Assembly: GCF_000143415.4 (NCBI RefSeq)
Contig: NW_003314281.1
Span: 1,983,149-2,047,148, forward strand
DNA length: 64,000 bases
Origin: Selaginella moellendorffii
Lineage: Eukaryota > Streptophyta > Lycopodiopsida > Selaginellales > Selaginellaceae
Reading direction: 5' to 3'
Shown here piece by piece: positions 29,480 through 41,738 of the stretch. The notes under the pieces are model-generated. The model saw only the letters and a program-made list of their open reading frames with translations. It ran no database searches and was not told where the DNA came from. The stretch's first letter is position 1. Every line of letters begins with the position of its first letter. A program made the translations under genes and the position numbers.

Positions 29480-32400
29480 TCAAAGATTTCTTCCAGGTAG
29501 ATATGCAATGTTCCTTTGCTGCCAGCGTCTGGAGCTTGCTCTTGCAAAGCTTGCATTTGTTTGCAGAAATCATCACTGTCGACATCCGATGGAATACGTT
29601 TTTGCCACTTCTCGATCATCATCTCAAGCTCCTGCCTCTTGTTTTCCAGCTCTTGGAGCTCCTTCTCGTTGTTCAAGGCTGCTGCTTGTAACTCCTCCAC
29701 CTTGGCCTGACACTGAATAAATTCTTTGTTCCTCGTGAAAGCTGAGGCTGCTGCTGGAACCAATGAGCATTGCTCGCGTTCTTCGCAAGGCACACTTGCA
29801 AATCTTGGAACTTCGAATGTTCTAAAATAGAGGAAAAACTTTAAACTTGTGAGAAACGAAAACTTTGATCTTACCTCCGTGATCCAATAAGAACTTGGCC
29901 TTTGTCACACCTTCCCCCGTCGAGAGATACTGCTTGGCACGACATGCTCATCTCGTTCCACGCATTTAGCATGTTTTCCTCCGTGTTGTAGACTTGTAGC
30001 TTCCGGAAAACATGGTAGAACAAGCTCTGGCGCAGCTCCAAGTGCTCGCGTCTCAAGTAGAGAAAGTTGACTCCATAGCCCAAGAAACCAGCCGGGATTT
30101 CGCCATTGGATAGAACAGGCGGTGGAATGTTAAGGAGCTTCTGAGGATGTTGAGCATCTACCGCGGCATTCCCATCCTTACGCTTGTATTGCCTGGTGAA
30201 GAACAAGATCACAGCTAAGTTTTGCTCGATGCGTGATATCAACTTACTTGATCGCGTCGATACAAAATACTGGAAAGTTCTCTGGAATCCAGAGCTTGTT
30301 GCTGCGAACAAACGCTAAAAAGGCCGTGGAGTTGTCCACGTTTGCATCAGAGCTTCTCAACCATCGTATGCCTTTGTAAGTCTTGCACACGACTTGCAGG
30401 AGGGATCTGGCTCCAAGAAACGTGGATAAACTTCTGAAACGAGCACAAACACACACACAAAACGTAAGAAAAACAGAACACATGAAGGACAAAAAATAAG
30501 CTAGGAAGGATTACCTGTTGATTTCATCCTTCTCAACCCGAGCAAGAAGAACAATCGGCCCCAAAATGTCATCCAAAGGAAAGCCTATCGGTTTCATCTC
30601 TTGAGCCGTGTACAGCGCCAATGCCGGAGAATTCTCCTTGTGAACCAAAGTCTTGAGCTCGCTTAAGATGTCGCCCTCCGTCCTTTGAGTTTCATTTCTT
30701 TCACGGAGCAAAACCTCATCATCGCTAGCAGCTCGTCGACGCTCATAAACACTCAACAAGCTTGCCTGAGCCTGCTTCAGCAAATCTGAAGAAAATAGCG
30801 TTCACTTAAGGCGGACAAGCAAAAGAACTCTTCTACCTGTATTACGACCGAATGACTCTTGGGCCGCATACAGCTTATTTGGAAGATTTTTGAGAGCTTT
30901 ATGGCATTCTTTCAGGCCACAGCCAATACTTTTGATCATCTGAGAAAGATAACGTAAGGGGCAAATACACAACTATAAAAAATGATGTCACGTACCGTTT
31001 CGGATTGTTCTACAATGTACTGGTACAAGTGCTTCTCCACTTGTTCGCGAGAATAGTTGCCTCGAAGAACAGCCAAACGAGAAGTAGCACTCTTGACGTC
31101 GTTAAACTCGGCTCCAATAGCACATACCTCGAACGTAAACAACTCTGGCATGATTTCGAGATCACTGAAAGTAGCCTGCCCATCTATTGCGGTCACGCAA
31201 CAGATCGCAGGCTTGGAAGCGCGCTGCAGCGTGAGAGTGCCACGAAGTGGGATCTCTCGACAACCGAAGCACCTGTTGTCATGAATATCCACGACGTCCA
31301 CCACCACCACGTCGGTATTTTCCTGCTCCATGTTAAACTTGAGCCTATACGGCCTTCCATGTACCACGTTAAGCTGCCACTTGATCGGGGTCACTTCGTC
31401 GCTGCCTTCGAGCACAAACTTGAGGACGTAAGGTCCTGCTCTCGCCGGTACCACCACGCCTTGGAAAACATAGACAGATGCTTCGTCGTCTCTCTCTCCA
31501 GACTTTGTCGAGCAGTTCTTCCCGAGCGGATCCCAGATCGAGACGGTGAGCTGCTGCAAGGCCTGTAGGGGGCGACCGTCTTCACATTCCACCAGAACCC
31601 GCATTTCCGGCACGACTTGCTGCTCGTCATCCCTGTCCGACAGTGTGAGCTCACGAGGAGTCTCGCCGAGGAGCCGTAGCAACGTTGGATTGTTTCCAGG
31701 AGTGACTTCCAACAGGACCGAGACTTGCTTCGAAGATGCTCTGATCACCAAGTTGTAGACGCCCAGCGGCATGTCAACCCAGAAGCTTTGAAATGCAGCA
31801 AAACCATCCGTCGCGTATGCCACTTTCTCAAGTCTTTCACAAGTGTCTGGAACCAAGATCTCTAGAGAAACTTCTTCGGCTTTGTAGCCGCTGTTACAAA
31901 CGTTGTCCTTGTGATCCACCAGACAAACTTGTAGCTCCGGAAAAAAGCTACGCCTACAAACCGAGAACCGGCGGCCCGCATCAGCTGTCATGAGAGCTTT
32001 GAGCAGCTCGTTACGCTTTCCACAGAATGGGACCAATCTGTGAACGTCTCCACAGCCAAGATACACTCTCCAGCTCAAAGCTTGCATAGCGTTCTTCAAC
32101 GTGACGACGTAGAAGCCTTCTTTTCCGTCGAGAACAACCCTGAGGCTGTACTTCATGTCTTCTGTACTTGAAATTCTTCTGCTGAGCAGCACATTCTCAT
32201 CGGTGAGGTAGTCTTCCTCGGGAAACACCTCCACTTCCATCTGCAAAAGTGAAAAATAAGTATTTTTGCATGGATAAGTTCTTCTTGGGTGAGAAAACAA
32301 GGAGCCAACAAAACAACCTGTTCGACGATTTCATTGCTCAGAAATCCAGGAAGGTTGAGCTCGTCGCGTGCTTCAAACTTGAGAGCTATTTCTTCCCCGC

Positions 32401-35400
32401 AGCCTCCGGCAATTACTTGTGCTTCACAAACAAGTTTACAAGCAGCCGCCAGTTCAACTTGAATCTGGAAAGATCCAAAGGTGTTCATAATTATGAATGA
32501 AACGTGCTTGGCGTAGTACCTCGAAAGCTAAGCTCATAAGTTGATAGTCCGAGTGCCATGCTCGTCCTTCCCACAATCCAGGAGTCTTTGGCACAGTGAG
32601 TCCCCTTAGCTGACACTGTCCCTTGTTGACGACATAGCAAATGTCTTTGTCCCAGCTCATTGAGATTGTGCCTCCTATTGCTGTGTCGACGTTACCAGCT
32701 TCGTCCACAACATGAACGTTGAGTCCGGTAACTTCCCGTCCAATGTAAGATCTTTTTGGTTGCTGAAAGCAAATACAGTTTCGCTTCTCGAATGAAAAAT
32801 GGATAGGCATATTGTGCTCACCTCAAATGCAAATTTCAAGGTTCGACTAGCGCCCTTGAAAACTATTTCGAACATTACGATGTCGTCCTCCGAAGAAAGA
32901 ACGATGGAACCTGAAAACCCACAATGAAGCAGCATTTTAGCTTTGCATCAAAACAAGCACCTGTCAAGTTGTATTCCTTTGCGACTCTGAGTTCGCTCAA
33001 GCGAACAATGCCGGCTCCATCAGTTTCGACTTCTTGCTGTGAGAGGTGTACGCCAGATAGCTGGAGACGCATCCGAGTTCCCTGCCTAACGGAGTTTCCC
33101 CATTCATCGAATCCCTGCAGCATTACAATCTACATTAATATGGTGCAATGAGAAGAACAGTGCCTACCTTGAACACCATGCACGGGAAGTAACTGTCGGG
33201 ATCCAGTGGTTGCTTGACGCAAAACATCGATCCAGAAGGAGCGAGCTCGAGAGAGCTATTCACAAGCTCCAGTCGTGCAAGCTTGCCAGGATAAACTGCG
33301 GAAGAAAAACAGAGCGTCATTGAGGAAGAAACAACCGAAGCTATCAAGATAACAGCTGATAACCTTGACATCTCCAGTGTCCAAGCTTCTGGTTTCCAAC
33401 GTAGAAGCATAGACGAGCGTCGTGAGCCGGCAGTATGCAGCCCCGAACTATGAAGTTCTGTGGAGCAGACATTATAAGCAAACCCGAAAAGAGGTTTGAG
33501 ACTTACTCCGACATTCATTTTGTCCTTCTTTTGGGAAAAGCTCACGCTCTCACGTCCAAGCGAAACTGTACTAAGCCTCGTGCTCTCCAATGTCTCGAGA
33601 ACCATGCACAAATTCGGACAAGGCTGTGAGAATGGCACCAGATTGTCGTAGGTGTCAAATCCCTGAACAGTAAAGTTCTGCGTTACTAGCTCCTCCAAGC
33701 TGTAGAATTTAGAACATAGATAGTAGTTAATAGCAATAAAAGATAAGCTTACGTACGTAATCCCGGTGCATGCCTTGGTATCAACATGCCATCTGGAAAC
33801 GAACTCCAAGGATTTGATATTCACCTCCCAAACTGCTGGCTTAAGGTCCGGATGCCCATCAATCGAGAACTCCACCTTGTACTTCCCAGCCTTGCAAAGA
33901 TCTGGAAAGATTGTGCCCGCAGCGAAGGCATAGATTCCCTTGATACCGTTTCTGGCTTCAACCTCCGCGTAGTAGCACCCTTGCATCTTCGTCTCGTCAC
34001 GATCTTTCGACGAGAAATGCACTTCCGCCTTCATCCGGTGGGGGTCTGCAACAATCGCCGCTTGCTTGCAACTCGCTCCAGTGCCTTGCTGTGGACGCAC
34101 CACGACCAGAAACGAGTCGATTTGGAGCACGTATCCCGCTTCGAACGTGAGGTTACTCCGATGCAGATGTTTCCCCCCAAACACTCGCCTGTCGTCGTTG
34201 TTGAGAAGCTCTACGAATGCCGGCAGCTTTCCCTTCAGCCGATTCTCCTGTGTATGCCACTCACTTGGAGTCATGCGGTGGCACTTCTCCGAATTCAGAA
34301 CGCTGCAAGGAAACCACCTGCACCTGTTGAGCTTGAAGCTGCAAATCTGTGCCGTCTCAATCTTGCTCTCTTCTTCCGTAGTCAGTAGCTCCACGGGCCT
34401 GCAAACCATCTTCACTTCCCCGTATTGTTCGTCGATTCCATCGCAGAAGAACCACTCGATGACACCGTAGAAATTTTGCTTGCCTTTGTATAGCTCTTTC
34501 TGTAGCTTCACCATATCGCCCGCTCTCCAGTCCCCACGCGGATCTTTGAGGCACTTGTGAAAACAGAGAACTGAAACAATGTAAAAGTTAGTTTGTCATA
34601 CGCATGAACGAGATCAACGCAAAAAGCTTACCTTCTTTTTCGACCTTTAGAAGCCTTTTCAATTCACTTTGGCCAATGACGTATGTGGGATCGTCTCCAA
34701 ATTCGACCTCCCGGTCAAATTCTTCATGCATTCTCTTCGTCCAGTTTGCAAATTCGGCAATGACCTGAGGAGGCTCCAACACCTTGCTTTGAAAGTATAT
34801 CGTTGTTTTCACGTCTGGAACATTCACAAACATTTCAAGAGTGGATACAAACCATATCAAAAGCTCTTACCTGCTGGGACTGTATCCTCTTCCATGCTGC
34901 CAAGTTGCTTTAACGCAGTCGTAAAAGGATGATCCTCCACAAGTTTCGTCTTGCTTGGGGTTGGATGGAACCCTGCATCCACATCTGGAAATTCGATGTT
35001 AAGAAACCACTGCGAGGATAGAATGTGTATCTCTTGCCTGCAAACACTTTCACCCTCTTTATCCAGCGTAGCACACTCTTTTTAGAAGCTGCATCCATAA
35101 ACGGCATGCTATTCTGTAGAGATCAATGTCAGAAATATGGTAACTGGTATACTAATCTGGTTTACCCATCTTGCATTCGGCAGAAGTCGTCCCAACCATC
35201 TCAGTCCCACCCTGGGAAATGTGTCGAAGTTTTCCTTGAAGTCTTTTCTGCAACTCTTTAGATCTTCAATGACGTCACTCAGCTTTTCCCTTCCCTGAAA
35301 CAAAGCTCCATTAGAGTCTGAATTTTTCTGATTAAAAATGGAGTATACCTTGATGCTTGGAAAGTACTGGCATGTCAAACGTGCATGGGCTTCCTCCGAA

Positions 35401-37223
35401 GACGCTGAGAACAAGAGTGAGAAACGAGCGATAGAACTAGTTCGGGCTCTTACCAGAAACAAGGCGCAGATCTAGAATAAACGGTTCTCCAGGGGAAGAG
35501 TGCTGGTTGCAGCTTGTAATCTCGCCGCCAAGCTCCTCCAGCAAATTCTCTCCGTTCACCTACAATTAAAACATTCGGAATTTCTGAAGTCAATTATAAT
35601 CACAGCACCTCAAACTCAACAGGAGTCATAGTTCCACTCGAGCTCCCAACACCATCGTACTGTAATAAAAAAAGGTGACAGACAATGCACTTTAGTCTCA
35701 GTCATATTAGATTTACCTGGATATACAGAGAATATATGTCTTTGAGCATTTGCTTCACTTGCTTCAAGACCCAGTACTGCCGTTGTCCTTCGATACACGC
35801 AGAAGATTTCAGGTCAGATATCTTCACCTGCAACGCAAAACCAAGTCGAGTTTAAACAGTAGTGCGAATCAATCACACACACTTACACAAGTAAAACTTC
35901 CGTGAGGTGACTTCTTAGCCTCCTCCTCAGTCATCAGATGAAAGCCTCCGCGGGTTCTCCAAATCCGACTGCCTCCTCCTGTTTCCATTGCAGCTTTGCT
36001 GAATTTGAGGCTGACCACTCGCTTCGACTTCCTCGTCTTCGAGCGAACTTCCACAGACCTGAAGATCCGAAGCCAACAACCAGTTTCCAATAAAGAAGAA
36101 ATGGACGACTTACAAGCCAAGGAAGAGAGCAGCAGCGACCCCTCCAGCACCGTACTTCCCAAGATAAGGCTACAACCCAAAGTATGATCGAGAGGACCAA
36201 CGAATATCACACAGATACCTTGAGAAATGGAGGATCGCCGCCAATTCCCTGTCGATGAACATTCCGGTGATTGGAAGCTCCCACGGTTCCCCTACTCGCA
36301 TTCGTGTCAGCCATAGCAAGAAGTAATCAAACTACGTACCATTTCTCGATTGAATCTTGAGCCGTGGCATCCATTCCCATTCCCGTATCAAAGATTGTAA
36401 TGGTATCTTGATCAATCTCCACGCTGAGGCAAAACCTAGCTCTCGTGAGTATACAAGAACAGAACGAAAGAGAGTTAAAGAACCTACCTGACGAGTCGCC
36501 TGAAACCTGGTTGATTCTCCCACACTGCTTGCAGTGCGTTGTCCTGTGAAAAAAAGAAAGAGAGAAAATCTTCCAACATGGAGAAAAGCCGTTTCATCCA
36601 TACCACATGATCGGCTAGAGCTGTCTCTAGCGTGTATCCGTCCGGGAGCCTCTCTAGCATTTCAACTTCTGGTGTCACGTTCCACTGCAAAAGAAAAAAC
36701 GAAACCGATGGAACAAAAGCAAGAAGCGCAACAAACAAGATTGCTTACCCAATACCGGTGAACCGTGCGCTTGTTCCCATCCTAGAGACACAAAAAACGC
36801 TGAGAGAAGGAACCCGAAAGGGAGTGGAAATGAAGAGCCACATACCTGGACAAGGATCTTCCTCCGCGCGCCCTCGGAGAAAAGCTGCTCGATATCATCG
36901 ATTCTTTCGCCACTCTCATCCTCGATCCACATTTCCTTGCTCCAATCGAGCTTCCGCACCCCATCGGGACCATCTGCAGGCCGCTCCGCAAGATCGTCGA
37001 GCAAGGCATCCACATTTTCGTAGGAAGATCTCTTGATCTCCACGCCGCTCACAACCTCGCCATTTGGTAGCAGGAAATCTGCCGAAACTATATCCAGCGA
37101 TACCTGATCCTTGAACTTGAGCTTCTTGCGAGCAGTGGAGTCGGGATTGAGCGACGGCCTGCGAAAGCCTCGCCTCTTGCGCGGGATCATCGCTGGCGCT
37201 TCCATTCTATCGCTGCTCTCCAT
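29428..37223 (-). CDS. GMI1: GMI1/SMCHD1-type GHKL ATPase with SMC-hinge-like C-terminus, about 30 exons
   Basis: The gene starts at ATG 37223. N-terminal exons include 37223-36846, 36781-36749, 36684-36604, 36543-36488, 36423-36340, 36291-36219, 36169-36114, 36058-35887, 35827-35717 and 35659-35609. They encode a GHKL ATPase: N-box DNALQAVWEN, G1 box DTGMGMD, and GKYGAGG. Intron 35037-34985 appears to be GC-AG. Long middle exons (for example about 34586-33755 and 32240-31000) encode Ig-like/beta-rich repeats as in SMCHD1 and GMI1. Near the C-terminus, ILGPIVLLARVEKDEINRSL and GFLGYGVNFLYLR fit an SMC-hinge/DMS3-like module, followed by a coiled coil (KELQELENKRQELEMMIEKW). Plant GMI1 acts in homologous recombination after DNA breaks and relatives act in chromatin silencing. 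Not every junction was verified; family confidence is high, exact exon structure moderate. Confidence 0.85.
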
Positions 37224-37672
37224 CAATCAATCCTGTCGATCCATCGATCATCGCCCTAGAGCATTACGATCGCCTGACATCAAGAAATATCCTCTTCGGC
37301 TGAAAGTTATTAGGCTAGTCCCCAATCATTAATGGAACAAATCTTCGGAAATCTCCTCGGTCAAAACAAGAGCGCAGCTTATAATACTACTTGAATCCAA
37401 GATTGGACTTGAGAAGATTATTTAGACCTCATCACACAGTGTGGCAGCGCCAGATCATCGCTACTTAGTGTTGCAAGTAATTGATAAAGTCTTAAGCTCA
37501 AACCACGTGTTTGCATGAATATGGATGTGAGCAAAAAAAGAATTTTTCTTACCCACTGCCGATCACTTGCCTATGTTCGTTTGCCATGTTCGTTTGCGTG
37601 TGATGCACAAACTCTTTCACACTTAGACTATATAAGAAACTTGAAATAGAGAATGTATCATACATAATTCCA
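37224..37672 (+). promoter_or_regulatory. Thaumatin-like gene promoter with TATA box at 37628-37636
   Basis: CTATATAAG lies 37-45 bases before the ATG at 37673, which places the transcription start only a few bases upstream of the start codon. The remaining 400 bases up to the GMI1-like start show no gene. Confidence 0.6.
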
Positions 37673-38272
37673 ATGGCAAGCTCTAATGTGCTCCTAGCTG
37701 CTCTTGTTGCTTTAAGTCTTTGTTTTGCAGCAATCCCAGTCGCAGCAGCCACTTCCTTCAACGTTGTCAATCGCTGCGGGGGCTCGCTTAACATCATCGT
37801 CCGCGAGAACGCCGGAGGCCCCTCGATTGGAACCTCCGGATTCACTCTCTCCCCCGGCGCATCTCGCCGACTAAGTCCTCCGAATCGCTGGGCGGGAAAC
37901 ATCGGCACTGGAACTCCTGGCCTCCTGGCCGAGTTCTCGATCAACAGCAACAGCAACCTTGATTTCTACGACATCAGCGCCGTGGATGGCTTCTTCATCG
38001 GCACTGGGATGAGCATCACTGGATCTGGCAGGGGTCTGACTTGCCGAGCGGATGCTGGAACTTGTCCTCCCCAGAACAGGAATGGGAATACTTGCGCCAG
38101 TCCCAACAGGAACGATCCAAACTCGCAGTACGCGCGGAACGTCCGTGCCTCATGCCCGGATGCTTATAGCTGGTCTGGTGACGACACCAAGACTTTTGCT
38201 ACTGGAACCGGAGGAACTTTCAGCATTACGTTCTGCCCGTCATCAATCAATCTCTTTGCAGCAAATAAATGA
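37673..38272 (+). CDS. Small secreted thaumatin-like (PR-5 family) protein, single exon
   Basis: An intronless frame of 199 residues. Residues 1-26 (MASSNVLLAALVALSLCFAA, then IPVAAA) form a signal peptide. The mature chain begins TSFNVVNRCGG, the usual thaumatin start. It includes SRRLSPPNRWAGNI (compare the family RxWxR region), EFSINSNSNLDFYDISAVDG (family DYYDVSxVDGF) and ASCPDAYSWSGDD near the C-terminus, ending FCPSS. The length fits small-type TLPs. Mature cysteines number only about six, fewer than the ten usual for small TLPs, so some disulfides are absent. PR-5 proteins act in defence in the apoplast; that role is inferred. Confidence 0.88.
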   Translation: MASSNVLLAALVALSLCFAAIPVAAATSFNVVNRCGGSLNIIVRENAGGPSIGTSGFTLSPGASRRLSPPNRWAGNIGTGTPGLLAEFSINSNSNLDFYDISAVDGFFIGTGMSITGSGRGLTCRADAGTCPPQNRNGNTCASPNRNDPNSQYARNVRASCPDAYSWSGDDTKTFATGTGGTFSITFCPSSINLFAANK

Positions 38273-38881
38273 ATTCCGGTCTTCTACTTGAGTTGTCTAT
38301 AGTTATTATATCCACGGCCACCTCCACAGCGCGTCCATGTCGCACGGGGCAAGAATGTACCGCGCGTCATCCACGCGTCCCGCGCGGCCAAGTCCACGAG
38401 AATGCGGGGTTTGTTTAATTACATGGTATGATATTTTATTGTAGGAACCCTGTTACTGAGATGATGGCTATGAGGGTAGAGGTAAACCGGTGTAGAATCG
38501 ATGCCGAAGGGTCCACTCAACAAGGACTTTTAGTATGCAAAAATCTGCTCTTTTAAGTACCCTTTGTTCTGGTCACAAGCTCAGAAAAACAGCTTAAACT
38601 AGTCATTTAGGACATCAGTCTCCCAAAAAGAACGTGTCGTGTTTAAACCTTGCCAATACTAATTTAAAATAGAATAAAGTAAACAATATTCTTAGCTCTA
38701 AGTTTTTACGAAGTCCAAACACAAAATAAATTCGGGAAGGAAATGCCGGGTCGCTCACACCATTGAAGATGGTAGTGTTGGACGCGCTCGGTTTTCCCAT
38801 TATCATCCTCGATAAGAGTCACTTCAAGTCGGATATCTGAGATACGGTCCACAAGCTTGATTCTGTGCGATCATCATAAAA
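38273..38881 (-). other. 3' flank of thaumatin-like gene and distal THI4 3'UTR
   Basis: No gene is seen. On the minus strand, 38882 downward is probably the terminal 3'UTR exon of THI4 after the predicted 3'UTR intron. Confidence 0.45.
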
Positions 38882-38882
38882 C

Positions 38883-39091
38883 CTGCACAGGAAAATAAAA
38901 TACAGCGTCGGCACACTCCCTTCGCAGGAATTATCCTGATCAGGTCGTGAGGGTCTCATCTCAGCCTACCCTTTCAGAAGAAAGACTCTTTTCAGGGCAA
39001 GCACCCCTGGTGCCAGATTTCATCAGTTTCAAGAGCTTAAGCTTGCAAACCAAATTACCAAACAAGTAGTAGCAAACAGAAAAATACTTAC
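38883..39091 (-). other. Predicted 3'UTR intron of THI4 enclosing the riboswitch
   Basis: On the minus strand a strong donor GTAAGTATTT begins at 39091, and an acceptor with a pyrimidine tract (TTTTCCTGTGCAG) ends at 38883, enclosing 209 bases. The riboswitch lies wholly inside. In angiosperm THIC, TPP binding changes splicing of just such a 3'UTR intron and destabilises the mRNA. Splicing here is inferred from the sites only. Confidence 0.55.
38910..39014 (-). promoter_or_regulatory. TPP riboswitch (THI element) in the THI4 3'UTR
   Basis: On the minus strand the conserved TPP aptamer is clear. P1 is GGCAC/GTGCC (39014-39010 with 38914-38910). AGGGGTGC starts P2. An extended variable P3 arm is followed by GGCTGAGATGAGACCC, which carries the pyrimidine-sensing CTGAGA (38959-38964). 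Then come ACCTGATCAGGATAAT and TCCTGCGAAGGGA, the pyrophosphate-sensing helix. All invariant segments match the eukaryotic consensus. It lies about 175 bases after the THI4 stop on the same strand. TPP is the end product of the pathway THI4 feeds, so feedback repression is expected. Confidence 0.93.
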
Positions 39092-39189
39092 TGAAAAAAC
39101 AGAAAGTAGCAGCCTTATCCCATGGAGAACCACACGCTCGGAAGATGATTCACTCCACTCGTAAAACCAGAGATTTTTCGAGCGAGTGA

Positions 39190-40513
<1,324 letters not shown>

Positions 40514-40627
40514 CTACGATTGATCCTGGTCTCTACAAAGATTTGTCAATGTTAAACTTCGAGCGAGCATAAGTTGGAGCTCCTATCTCGAGACAAATCG
40601 CAAAATCACAGACAAAGATCGGGAATT

Positions 40628-41682
40628 TTAGTAGATTGTGCTGGCGAGAGACTTGACCTCTTTGGAGACGTCCGTGTAATCCTCCATGAAGCCTTGCTTT
40701 TCTTCGTCCTCCAGCTTGCCTTTGACAGGATTTAACAGCACCAGCATGCAGCAAGCCGGACGCTTCTGAGCGGCGGCGCCTCCCAAATCCTGAAAAGATA
40801 GAAAAGGAATGAGTACAAAGGTAAAAAAGGATGAGAAACAAAAAAGATATGATCGTGCCTCTTTTGAAGGAACGTAGATGTAAGGAATGTCCGACTCTTC
40901 GCAGAGTATTGGCAAGTGTGTGATTACATCGATTGGTGAGATATCTCCTGCGATTACACAGAGCCTGCAAAGTAGAAAGATAGATCTGGCACTGTACGAT
41001 TGCAAACTGGAAGCTCTTACCCCTTCTGTCCCCGGCGAACAGCTTTTACGACCTCCTTTACTCCCCTCCTGAGTTGCTTGTTCTGAGCCGCTGCAAAAAC
41101 AAAGACCGCAAATCTTGTCACATAAGAGAGTAATACTTGTAAGAAAAGATAACCTCAGACAGCGAATAGCAGCAGCAAGGCGAGAAAAATCCCACCTTTC
41201 AGCCGGTAATTCCAGAAAAATTAAGTCATCATAGGCCTAAGGACCAAGAGCAGGAAAAAAACTTAAGAACGAAACACAGGGCCTCAGCCAGCCTAAAGTC
41301 GCAGCACCAAGGCGAAGCAAAACTTCGTCTTTCAGCCGGTAATTCCAGAAAAACGAAACATCATCGGCCAAAAGAACAAAAAAAAAAGAGAGAGAAAAAA
41401 AGTGGAGAAATAAAGCAGAAAAGCCTCAGCAGCCAAATCGCAGCATCAAGGCGAAGAGATCCTCGCCTTTAAGCCGGTAATTCCAGAATCAAAACGATCC
41501 AAACATCATCGGCTATTGCACGCATTCATTCTTCCTTCTAGATCCATACCTCTCCGGACGAGCTTGAGCGTCTTCTTACAAAGGCGCTTGCCCGCTAGTG
41601 GCCTAGCGATGATCGACACATGCTGCCGCTTCTTGCGATCCTTTTCCTTGTCCTTCTTGTTGCCCTCGCCGTCACTCACCAT
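40628..41682 (-). CDS. NHP2: NHP2-like H/ACA snoRNP protein (L7Ae family), 4 exons
   Basis: Exons are 41682-41550, 41090-41021, 40964-40859 and 40789-40628, giving 156 residues, the normal NHP2 length. The N-terminal extension is Lys-rich ([18 protein letters not shown]), then [20 protein letters not shown]. The L7Ae RNA-binding core includes [56 protein letters not shown] and [17 protein letters not shown]. The protein belongs to H/ACA complexes that pseudouridylate rRNA in the nucleolus. Intron 3 starts with GC (donor GAG|GCACG), a non-canonical GC-AG intron forced by the reading frame. Intron 1 is long (459 bases) and houses three C/D snoRNAs. Telo-boxes lie just upstream. Confidence 0.94.
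41151..41237 (-). ncRNA. Box C/D snoRNA, copy 3 (18S helix 18 guide)
   Basis: Minus strand, inside NHP2 intron 1. A perfect C box ATGATGA (41232-41226) is followed by the guide CTGGAATTACCGG (41215-41203) directly abutting a D' box CTGA (41202-41199), then the D box CTGA (41158-41155). Flanking bases GGCC/GGTT can pair as a short terminal stem. The 12-base guide is complementary to the invariant 18S rRNA segment CGGTAATTCCAG. Confidence 0.8.
41280..41369 (-). ncRNA. Box C/D snoRNA, copy 2 (same guide)
   Basis: Minus strand, same intron. The C box is ATGATGT (41364-41358), the guide CTGGAATTACCGG is at 41348-41336, and the D' box CTGA (41335-41332) is adjacent. The D box CTGA is at 41287-41284. 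The terminal stem is GGCC/GGCC. Bases between D' and C' form a small stem (GACGAAG/CTTCGCC-like). Confidence 0.8.
41422..41514 (-). ncRNA. Box C/D snoRNA, copy 1 (same guide, degenerate D')
   Basis: Minus strand, same intron. The C box is ATGATGT (41509-41503), the guide CTGGAATTACCGG is at 41486-41474, and the D' box is degenerate CTTA (41473-41470). C' is TTGATGC and the D box is CTGA (41429-41426). The terminal stem AGCC/GGCT differs from the other copies but still pairs. An internal stem GGCGA/TCGCC lies between D' and C'. Confidence 0.75.
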
Positions 41683-41690
41683 TGCCACAT

Positions 41691-41738
41691 AAAACCCTAG
41701 CCCCTAAACCCTAACCCCTAAATCATGAACCCTAAACA
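41691..41738 (-). promoter_or_regulatory. Telo-box cluster at the NHP2 5' end
   Basis: Plus-strand ACCCTAG, AAACCCTAA and GAACCCTAAAC lie within 60 bases upstream of the NHP2 start. Telo-boxes mark ribosomal and snoRNP gene promoters in plants. Confidence 0.6.

Noticed and set aside
41151-41520. Possible inserted 18S rRNA fragments in the NHP2 intron
   Set aside because: The match is short (12 bases), antisense on the transcribed strand, and flanked by C and D boxes, so snoRNA guides explain it better.
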